The translations under genes were made by a program, and so were the position numbers. A stretch of DNA of 64,000 nucleotides from Heyndrickxia camelliae (lineage in GTDB: Bacteria > Bacillota > Bacilli > Bacillales > Bacillaceae_C): positions 186,001 through 250,000 of the forward strand of contig NZ_PIQO01000004.1 of assembly GCF_002844575.1 (NCBI RefSeq), given 5' to 3'. The notes under the pieces are model-generated. The model made no database searches. It had not been told where the DNA came from and was given only the letters and a program-made list of their open reading frames with translations. This document shows, piece by piece, positions 57,722-64,000 of this stretch. The stretch's first letter is position 1. Each line of letters opens with the position of its first letter.

Positions 57722-58957
57722 TTGAAAACACCTAGTGGAAAACAACGAATACAACTTGCTGTACTTTTAGGATCACTTGGACTTTTAGGACCTTTTACAA
57801 TAGATACGTACTTGCCGTCCTTTCCAACTATTGTAAAAGATTTTCATACCACCGCTTCACTTGTACAAATTAGTTTAACGGCCTGTTTATTAGGACTTGG
57901 GGCAGGACAATTATTTATTGGTCCATTGAGCGATGTGAAAGGCCGCCGAATACCATTGTTATTTTTTCTATGTTTATACTTAATAGCCTCTTTAACTTGC
58001 TCGTTTGCACCCAATATTTATTTCCTTATTATATCTCGTTTTATCCAAGGCTTTGCTGCAGCTGGCGGTCTAGTGGTATCCAGAGCCGTTGTCAGAGACC
58101 TTTTCAGCGGTAAGGAATTAACTAAGTTCTTTACTCTCATGGTGTTAGTCGGTAACCTTGGCCCTATCGTTGCACCTGTTGCCGGCGGGATTATCCTTTC
58201 TTTTACAAAATGGAATGGGGTCTTTGTCGTTTTGGCGTGTATCGGCGCGACCTTAATCTTCATCGTTTCATTGAAACTAAAAGAAACGTTGCCAGCAGAA
58301 AAACGTGTTCCAAGTAACTTGCCTCAGCTATTGGGCAATTTTGGCTCGTTATTCAAGAATCGTGAATTTATGGGATACGCGTTCACACAAGGATTTACGA
58401 CTGCTGGAATTTTTGCCTATGTATCTGGTATTCCATTCGTCTATCAAAATATTTACCATGTCACTCCTCAACAGTTCAGTCTATTATTTGGAGTAAATGG
58501 CCTAGCATTAATTATTGGAAGTCAGTCCGTGGGGCGCTTTACAGACAGGATATCAGAACGGACATTCTTAAAGATCGGGTTAACTATCTCTAACGTTGCT
58601 GGAGCATGTTTGCTTATCGCCCTTCTTTTAAAAGCACCGATAATGGCCGTCGCTATCCCTATTTTCTTTTTTGTCCTATCAATCAGTATTATTGGTACGA
58701 CTTCATTTGCATTGGCCATTGAATCACAAGGACATATTGCTGGCAGTGCATCTGCATTATTGGGCTTATTGCCATTTGTACTAGGATCCCTATCCGCTCC
58801 TCTTGTTGGAATAGCTGGATCCTATACAGGTGTACCGATGGGAGTCACTATCTTCGGTTCAAGTATTTTGGCGTTCCTGTCCTATTTTGTGTTAGTCAGG
58901 AGAGCTACAGTTCGGATACAAGGGGCGAAGTCTACGGAGCAGGTTTCTAAGTTATGA
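57722..58957 (+). CDS. Bcr/CflA-type MFS drug efflux transporter
   Basis: 411 residues, 12 membrane segments. T-I-D-T-Y-L-P-S-F-P at the first helix, G-P-L-S-D-V-K-G-R-R (motif A), and R-F-I-Q-G-F-A-A-A-G-G (motif C-like region) are hallmarks of the Bcr/CflA 12-TMS drug:H+ antiporters. GCGAGGAAA precedes TTG 57722. Monocistronic. Confidence 0.93.
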   Translation: MKTPSGKQRIQLAVLLGSLGLLGPFTIDTYLPSFPTIVKDFHTTASLVQISLTACLLGLGAGQLFIGPLSDVKGRRIPLLFFLCLYLIASLTCSFAPNIYFLIISRFIQGFAAAGGLVVSRAVVRDLFSGKELTKFFTLMVLVGNLGPIVAPVAGGIILSFTKWNGVFVVLACIGATLIFIVSLKLKETLPAEKRVPSNLPQLLGNFGSLFKNREFMGYAFTQGFTTAGIFAYVSGIPFVYQNIYHVTPQQFSLLFGVNGLALIIGSQSVGRFTDRISERTFLKIGLTISNVAGACLLIALLLKAPIMAVAIPIFFFVLSISIIGTTSFALAIESQGHIAGSASALLGLLPFVLGSLSAPLVGIAGSYTGVPMGVTIFGSSILAFLSYFVLVRRATVRIQGAKSTEQVSKL

Positions 58958-59246
58958 CGTGGGAACGTTGCTTTTGATGATTACGAACCAGCATTCTATG
59001 ATAAGGCTAATATCATTATTCGGAGATGATATGCCTATGGATTTCAAGAAACTCAAAAAAGCTAGCTAATTCGTTGGATGATAATGGTAACAAATTTAAT
59101 AAAGAGTCAAAAATTAAAATCATTATCAAATATTAATCAGTTCCAATAGCGCAATGCTTTAAGGAGTAATCCTCCATTTAGGGAGAGTTACTTTTCTTTT
59201 GTCACTAAATAGTATTATAAGATTGTCAATAGATTTAACCATTTAA
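58958..59246. other. Intergenic region with a possible gene fragment
   Basis: A short frame F-D-D-Y-E-P-A-F-Y-D-K-A-N-I-I-I-R-R ends at TGA near 59027; its protein-like composition hints at a fragment but I cannot name it. Nothing else is seen. Confidence 0.3.
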
Positions 59247-59292
59247 AAACACCCCGGAAGTTAGATCTTTTCCTCTAACTTCCGGGGTGCAA
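59247..59292 (-). terminator. Terminator of the old-yellow-enzyme gene
   Basis: CACCCCGGAAGTTAG pairs perfectly with CTAACTTCCGGGGTG, with T5 on the minus strand. Confidence 0.92.
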
Positions 59293-59322
59293 TACTTTAT
59301 TGGATGTAACGTTTATTGTATA

Positions 59323-60417
59323 TTATTTAACGCCAGGTACCCAGCCAGGATTAGATTGCATCATACGCATCATCGGTCCAGGAATGACATTTTCTCGTGT
59401 CATATCCATTTCGGTAATGACTTCTTCCCCTGCTGCAATTTTCTCTACCCAATGCGGCTCAATTAATAATTCTCGCGCCAATGCTATTAGTTCTGCACCT
59501 GTTTCCATCGCTTCTGATGCATCTTTTTTCGAATAAATGGAGCCTACCCCAATAAGTGGCACGCGACCATCAATCACGCGATGAATAATTTTGATGCGAT
59601 TTTCTTTCTCCCCTTCATAGCGTCTTGCTAATGAACGGAAATCCATGACTGAAATATGTAAATAATCCAGTGACTCATTTGCTAAACGATCTACAAGCTG
59701 TACCGTTTCATCCAGCGTAATTCCATCTTCCTCCGGCTCTTCTGGGCTGAACCGATAGCCAACGATAAAGGAATCATCTGCGTATTGTTGCTTTACGCGA
59801 TTCACTTCTGCTACTACTTCTAATGGGAAACGCATACGCTTTTCTAGTGTACCACCGTATTCATCTGTACGTTTGTTTGTGAAACCAGAGAAAAATTGCT
59901 GTAATAAATATGTATTAGCACCATGTATTTCAACCCCATCATAGCCTGCTTCAATGGCACGACGTGTTGTTTCACCAAATGCTTTCACAACTTCTTGAAT
60001 CTCTTCGATTGTTAATTCGCGAGCCTTGCCTCCATCTGCTGCTATCGTCTCACTAGCACTGACAACATCGCCATTTGGCACAAGTTCTCGTGGTGATTGG
60101 CGTCCACCGTGATAAATTTGTAAAATCGCTTTTGCACCGCCTTTATGAATCGCTTGTGCTACACTTCGTAAACTATCGATATATTCATCTTTATGCCCAG
60201 CGAATTGTCCTGGGAATCCTTTTCCGTTTGCAATTACATATGTACATGCCGTAATCACGGCTCCTACTCCATAGGAACGCTCCTCATAATACGCTAATTC
60301 TTCCTCCGATGCCGTATCATCTGGATTTGCAGAATACGTGGTCATCGGTGCCATCACAACACGGTTGCGTAGCTCAACTCCGTTATTAAATGTAAATGGT
60401 GTTAAATAAGTTGTCAT
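59323..60417 (-). CDS. NADH-dependent flavin oxidoreductase (old yellow enzyme family)
   Basis: About 364 residues. FMN barrel with R-N-R-V-V-M-A-P-M-T-T-Y, I-L-Q-I-Y-H-G-G-R, the pair H-G-A-N in V-E-I-H-G-A-N-T-Y-L-L-Q-Q-F-F (substrate-binding H/N) and a late V-G-S-I-Y. The YqiG-like group of Firmicutes, reducing activated alkenes. AAGGAG eight bases before ATG 60417 is the best start; upstream in-frame starts at 60423 and 60426 are too close. Confidence 0.93.
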   Translation of the reverse strand: MTTYLTPFTFNNGVELRNRVVMAPMTTYSANPDDTASEEELAYYEERSYGVGAVITACTYVIANGKGFPGQFAGHKDEYIDSLRSVAQAIHKGGAKAILQIYHGGRQSPRELVPNGDVVSASETIAADGGKARELTIEEIQEVVKAFGETTRRAIEAGYDGVEIHGANTYLLQQFFSGFTNKRTDEYGGTLEKRMRFPLEVVAEVNRVKQQYADDSFIVGYRFSPEEPEEDGITLDETVQLVDRLANESLDYLHISVMDFRSLARRYEGEKENRIKIIHRVIDGRVPLIGVGSIYSKKDASEAMETGAELIALARELLIEPHWVEKIAAGEEVITEMDMTRENVIPGPMMRMMQSNPGWVPGVK

Positions 60418-60668
60418 TTTCATCACTCCTTGAAATTCATAGTAAACAAATCAGTTTTATTGGTCAAGCGTTCTGCTTTGCACCCTAAATTATTTTCAAA
60501 TGTAATCATAAATATCTACAGAAATACTATTTTTGAGCAAATTGCATCCTAATGACTTAATTTTTCTTATTTTTGTTGGATTAGTTCATTTTGTATTAGT
60601 AATTGAAATATATGCATACTATTACACAAGGAAATGCTATATTTCATACTTGAATTGTCGGAGGAAAT

Positions 60669-61064
60669 ATGAAAAAAACTGTCAAAGTCGTAGCTGCAAT
60701 CATTGAAAATGATAAAAAGGAAATTCTCTGCGCACTTCGTTCACCAAAAATGGATCATCCTAATAGGTGGGAATTCCCAGGTGGTAAAGTGGAGAAAGAG
60801 GAAGATATTTATACTGCCCTGGTTAGAGAAATTAAGGAAGAATTAACCTGTAAAATTGAAACGCATGAAATACATAATGATATCTTTCATGAATACGAAA
60901 CCTTTATTATTAACTTAATTGGTATTAAATGCAGTATTGTAGAAGGAACTCCTACACCAAAAGAGCACTCTACACTTATTTGGCTTAAAAGAGAATATCT
61001 TGATTCCTTGAAATGGGCTCCGGCGGATGTACCAGCGGTTGAATTGTTGATGGGAGAGATTTAA
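60669..61064 (+). CDS. MutT-like Nudix hydrolase
   Basis: 131 residues. Nudix box G-G-K-V-E-K-E-E-D-I-Y-T-A-L with R-E-I-K-E-E-L near residues 37-60 (GX5EX7REUXEE), V-A-A-I-I-E at the start and E-F-P-G just before the box, the pattern of MutT/NudG (8-oxo-dGTP or CTP pyrophosphohydrolases). CGGAGG precedes ATG 60669. Confidence 0.93.
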   Translation: MKKTVKVVAAIIENDKKEILCALRSPKMDHPNRWEFPGGKVEKEEDIYTALVREIKEELTCKIETHEIHNDIFHEYETFIINLIGIKCSIVEGTPTPKEHSTLIWLKREYLDSLKWAPADVPAVELLMGEI

Positions 61065-61591
61065 ATATTATTAATGAAACGTATCTTTAATAACAGAGGG
61101 AGAAAATCACCTACTTCTCCACTTTGCAAAAAATAAGAATATGGAATCACCAGTCTAGTATCATTCCAATAGCTACCTTACATGCATGGGAGTAACTCAT
61201 CTCTAGTTTCCAATCAAGGAAGGATACTCCTTTTTTGGTCACATTTAAACTTGCAAAATTAACCTTTAAACATGCGGATTCCAACAGTTGTGACTTCAAA
61301 AAGTTGATTAATAAAGAATTTAAACCCCATTTAAGATAAAAATTTTGCTAGCTGCTTTTTCTTCCTTTTGTAAATTCCTCTTTACTAAATAGGATAACCT
61401 TGCTGTTCTAAAAAAGAGTTTTGACATACATATGAATAGTATGGCTATTAACTTTTTTACACTATATAACAGAACCGGCGTTAAATAAAAATGGTATAAA
61501 GAAGCAATCACATCTGCAGGAAAAATGAAAATGTTACTGTACATATATATTTCGCATGTTCATCTAAATAAAGTGAGTCTTTTTAAAGTGT
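61065..61591. other. Intergenic region, no supported gene
   Basis: A leftward open stretch about 61146-61290 has some protein-like composition but no start or ribosome binding site; a 74-codon frame (61320-61544) likewise. Neither is called. Confidence 0.4.
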
Positions 61592-61622
61592 ACTGAACGG
61601 ATAATAAAATTACCCGTTCAGT
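61592..61622 (-). terminator. Hairpin after the aldolase operon
   Basis: CTGAACGG pairs with CCGTTCAG over a 13-base A+T loop just beyond the aldolase stop. There is no T run immediately after, so it is a weak terminator. Confidence 0.5.
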
Positions 61623-61635
61623 CTCACCAAAAATT

Positions 61636-62550
61636 TCACTTGTATAAGCCACTAGTTGTAACCATGGCTTCTTGTTTACTTGGAGCTTTTTCATATAATT
61701 TTGCTTTACCTACTGAATGGAATAGATTCATTTTTTGGTGAATCACTTTACGTGCAGCCATAATGCATTCTGGATATATGACATTTGGATCCCAATACTC
61801 AGTAGTGCTAAGAATATCCCGGGCCTTTGCAAAATAAGCATATTTCATATCGCTAGAAATATTGATTTTACTTACTCCAAGTGTTATGGACTGAGCTACT
61901 TCACTGTCCGGGTTAGAGGAACCCCCGTGTAGTACTAATGGAATACTTACAAGCTTATTAATTTCTTCTAGAATATCCATTTGTAATTGTGGTTTGATAT
62001 TCTTTGGATATATCCCATGTGCTGTTCCGATTGCAATCGCTAATGAATCTACACCTGTTCGCTCCACAAAGTCTTTTGCTTCCGCGGGGTTTGTATATAC
62101 AACTTCCGTAACGCCACCTTCAACTGAGTTTCCTGTGCTTCCAATGGTACCTAACTCGCCTTCTATCGACACCCCTACCGCATGGGCAATTTCAGCCGCT
62201 TTCTTCGTTAATTCCACATTTTCTTCATATGGAAGTAGCGAACCGTCAATCATTACAGAAGTAAAACCACACCGTATTGCTCTTAATACATCCTCAATAG
62301 AACCACCGTGATCTAGATGAATAACAAATGGCACATGACTTTCATACACACGGTGCCTTACATACGAGAAAAATTCATCAGTCAAAAATTCTAATTCAGA
62401 TGGATGGATTGCTATTATAGCTGGTGAATTAGAACTTTCTGCTTCCTCAACTACTGCTCTTAAAAATGAACTATCAGCGACGTTAAATGCTCCTACTGCA
62501 AATTTGTTTTCATTTGCTACTTCCAATAGCTGCTTCATAGTTAATAACAT
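61636..62550 (-). CDS. Class II ketose-bisphosphate aldolase, copy B
   Basis: 304 residues. Catalytic and zinc motifs: V-I-H-L-D-H-G-G-S, I-E-G-E-L-G-T-I-G, A-I-G-T-A-H-G-I-Y and V-L-H-G-G-S-S-N. It belongs to the FbaA/GatY/KbaY group, and cleaves a ketose 1,6-bisphosphate such as fructose- or tagatose-bisphosphate. GAAAGAAGTG precedes ATG 62550. Last of the three genes read leftward from the right edge. Confidence 0.92.
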   Translation of the reverse strand: MLLTMKQLLEVANENKFAVGAFNVADSSFLRAVVEEAESSNSPAIIAIHPSELEFLTDEFFSYVRHRVYESHVPFVIHLDHGGSIEDVLRAIRCGFTSVMIDGSLLPYEENVELTKKAAEIAHAVGVSIEGELGTIGSTGNSVEGGVTEVVYTNPAEAKDFVERTGVDSLAIAIGTAHGIYPKNIKPQLQMDILEEINKLVSIPLVLHGGSSNPDSEVAQSITLGVSKINISSDMKYAYFAKARDILSTTEYWDPNVIYPECIMAARKVIHQKMNLFHSVGKAKLYEKAPSKQEAMVTTSGLYK

Positions 62551-62577
62551 TATAAAAACACTTCTTTCTTTAATTTT

Positions 62578-63429
62578 TTATAGAGATTTACCAGTTGATT
62601 TTGATAGATTGATATAATATTTAACTACTTCTTTACCTGCTTCTACTGTACTGTGTATCAAATCAAAATAATTAGTTGTTGGATCCATATCTAACTGATG
62701 CTTAATATCCATCACCTGTGCTTTCATAAAATCAGAGCCAACATTAATCTTATTAATGCCTAATTCAATAGACTTTCTAATATTTTCTTCCCCGCAGCCA
62801 GATCCTCCATGCAATACCAATGGAATGTTTGTTTCATACTTTATTTTTTCTAAGATATCAAATCGAAACGAAGGTACATAGTCATCAGGATAGTTCCCGT
62901 GACTTGACCCATATGATATAGCTAAAGCATCTACGCCAGTTTTTTTTACAAAAACAGTCGCAAGTCCAGGGTCCGTAAACATATTATCGTTTGTCATGAT
63001 ATTACTTGCTGCTCCAATATTCCCTATCTCTGCCTCTACACTTGCGTTGTATGTTTGAGCAAATTCCACCATATTTCTAGTTATTTTAATATTTTCTTCA
63101 ATTGGATAAGCGGAGGCATCCATCATGACACTAGAGAAACCATCTTGTAAACATCTCTTAACAAAGCCAATATCTTGACCATGATCTAAATTTATAGCAA
63201 CCTCTACGCTCGATTCATTTGCCATTGTAATGATTGATTTCGTTAATAAATGACTTCCCAAATGCTCCTTTAAATGATCTTGTAATAAATCGATGATAAT
63301 TGGTGCTCTTAATTCTTGAGCCGCTTGTATTACAGCCTTAGCCGTTTCTAGATTAAAACAATTAATGGCCATCACCGCATATTTACTTTTATTTGCTCGT
63401 TCAAGCATTCCTTTCATAGAAACATACAT
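62578..63429 (-). CDS. Class II ketose-bisphosphate aldolase, copy A
   Basis: 283 residues, about 20 shorter than its neighbour but with all motifs: A-I-N-L-D-H-G-Q-D, V-E-A-E-I-G-N-I-G, S-Y-G-S-S-H-G-N-Y, L-V-L-H-G-G-S-G-C-G. Two paralogous class II aldolases in tandem behind a PTS gene suggests a sugar pathway with two bisphosphate intermediates or a heteromeric enzyme. GGGGGATG precedes ATG 63429. Confidence 0.92.
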   Translation of the reverse strand: MYVSMKGMLERANKSKYAVMAINCFNLETAKAVIQAAQELRAPIIIDLLQDHLKEHLGSHLLTKSIITMANESSVEVAINLDHGQDIGFVKRCLQDGFSSVMMDASAYPIEENIKITRNMVEFAQTYNASVEAEIGNIGAASNIMTNDNMFTDPGLATVFVKKTGVDALAISYGSSHGNYPDDYVPSFRFDILEKIKYETNIPLVLHGGSGCGEENIRKSIELGINKINVGSDFMKAQVMDIKHQLDMDPTTNYFDLIHSTVEAGKEVVKYYINLSKSTGKSL

Positions 63430-63456
63430 TTTACATCCCCCATGCAGTCTATTTAA

Positions 63457-64000
63457 TTATGAAATTCTTATACCGGACAAATCCATTTCCTCTTCCTCTT
63501 CATCAAATGAATAACTATCTACATCACTTTCAACCGGCTCTTTTTTCCATAAAAATAGCATTATTCCTGTGACAACAGAGCCAATAAATAAGGCTAAAGT
63601 GAATAACAATGGATGATTCATGGCTGGGACAATAAACATTCCTCCTGATGGAACTGGTGAGCCGACTCCCCACATCATAGATAAACCTCCACCAACTGCC
63701 GCTCCGATTGTACAAGAGGCAACGACACGAAGTAAATCAACGGCAGCGATTGGAATGACACCTTCAGTAATCATACAAATACCCATTGGAAATGCAATCT
63801 TAATATTATCTTCTTCTTTCTTCGTATATCTCTTCTTTCGAAATGATTTTGCCAAAATCCATGAAATTGTTACGCCGAACGGAGGAACCATTGAAGCTAG
63901 TATTTTTACAGCCTCTGGTTCATAAACTCCCTCTAGCAATAGACCATCTGCAAATAATGAAGCTACTTTATTTACAGGCCCTCCAAAATCAAATGCAGCC
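63457..64000 (-). CDS. Fructose-type PTS transporter, IIC domain (C-terminal part)
   Basis: Runs off the right edge; 180 codons are visible. F-D-F-G-G-P-V-N-K-V-A at the edge is the classic fructose-IIC motif, followed by P-F-G-V-T-I-S-W-I and A-F-P-M-G-I-C-M-I-T-E-G-V-I-P. The visible region ends with a charged tail (E-E-E-E-E-M-D-L). It should import and phosphorylate a ketose for the two aldolases downstream. A shorter internal start (63939) is only a shadow of the partial frame. Confidence 0.93.
   Translation of the reverse strand, partial: AAFDFGGPVNKVASLFADGLLLEGVYEPEAVKILASMVPPFGVTISWILAKSFRKKRYTKKEEDNIKIAFPMGICMITEGVIPIAAVDLLRVVASCTIGAAVGGGLSMMWGVGSPVPSGGMFIVPAMNHPLLFTLALFIGSVVTGIMLFLWKKEPVESDVDSYSFDEEEEEMDLSGIRIS

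Noticed and set aside
61320-61544. 74-codon leftward frame as a gene
   Set aside because: No ribosome binding site, and hydrophobic composition typical of chance A+T-rich frames.

Overview
The window reads as a low-GC, endospore-forming member of the Bacillaceae. The grounds are A+T-rich DNA with strong AGGAGG-type ribosome binding sites and frequent TTG/GTG starts, small proteins of Bacillus type (a glycine-rich YjcZ-like peptide, a YpzG-like peptide), a stressosome RsbR paralogue, the bsd phenolic-acid decarboxylase operon beside its LysR regulator, an OpuC osmoprotectant ABC operon beside a GbsR-like regulator, and guanidine-I, purine and preQ1-I riboswitches. No rRNA, tRNA, phage, complete insertion sequence or CRISPR array was seen. 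Species cannot be fixed from this sequence alone.

Layout. 1-5.1 kb: YiaA-like membrane protein, an Mrr-like membrane-anchored protein, two GNAT acetyltransferases (one without a normal start codon), a guanidine riboswitch driving the paired SMR exporter ykkCD, and an XRE regulator/membrane protein pair with a palindromic operator. 5.7-7.7 kb: an unusual fusion of a dihydroorotate-dehydrogenase-like domain to two duplicated membrane modules, ended by a 130-bp nested palindrome that recurs at 56.1 kb. 7.8-12.1 kb: bsdBCD-type operon, a PNPOx-like protein, the divergent LysR regulator, and between them a small gene with two in-frame TAG codons. 12.6-23.2 kb: mostly single genes (small proteins, two transporters, one behind a purine riboswitch, RsbR paralogue, AAA ATPase, DUF202, YoaK, M20 dipeptidase). 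23.3-32.9 kb: beta-galactoside locus (lacZ, two ABC permeases, binding protein, YesM/YesN-type two-component system) with a cre site; the binding protein carries an in-frame TAG and the response regulator a frameshift. 33.4-40.7 kb: thiosulfate-uptake pair, quinone oxidoreductase, GbsR-like regulator and opuCABCD with a decayed ORF inserted before opuCD. 40.9-47.4 kb: TerD-like protein, aminotransferase with one nonsense codon, AiiA-like lactonase, a 12-unit tandem array with a 52-bp period, and the queCDE-folE queuosine operon behind a preQ1 riboswitch. 48.3-54.9 kb: VOC and NTF2-like proteins and a Bce/Yxd-type peptide-responsive ABC module with YxeA protein and OmpR/VanS-like two-component system, which share TTCTTAA boxes. 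55.3-64 kb: relics of a thiolase/MaoC operon, the second 130-bp palindrome, Bcr/CflA transporter, old-yellow-enzyme, Nudix hydrolase, and an operon of two class II aldolases plus a fructose-type PTS IIC that runs off the right edge.

Two themes stand out. First, gene decay by one or a few events is common (nonsense codons, frameshifts, apparent ATA in place of ATG), which suggests recent relaxation of selection on catabolic functions, or residual sequence errors. Second, several non-coding structures are not explained by gene annotation: the 44.1-44.7 kb hairpin array and the two copies of the nested palindrome are the best candidates for something undescribed, together with the flavoprotein-like membrane fusion at 5.7 kb.
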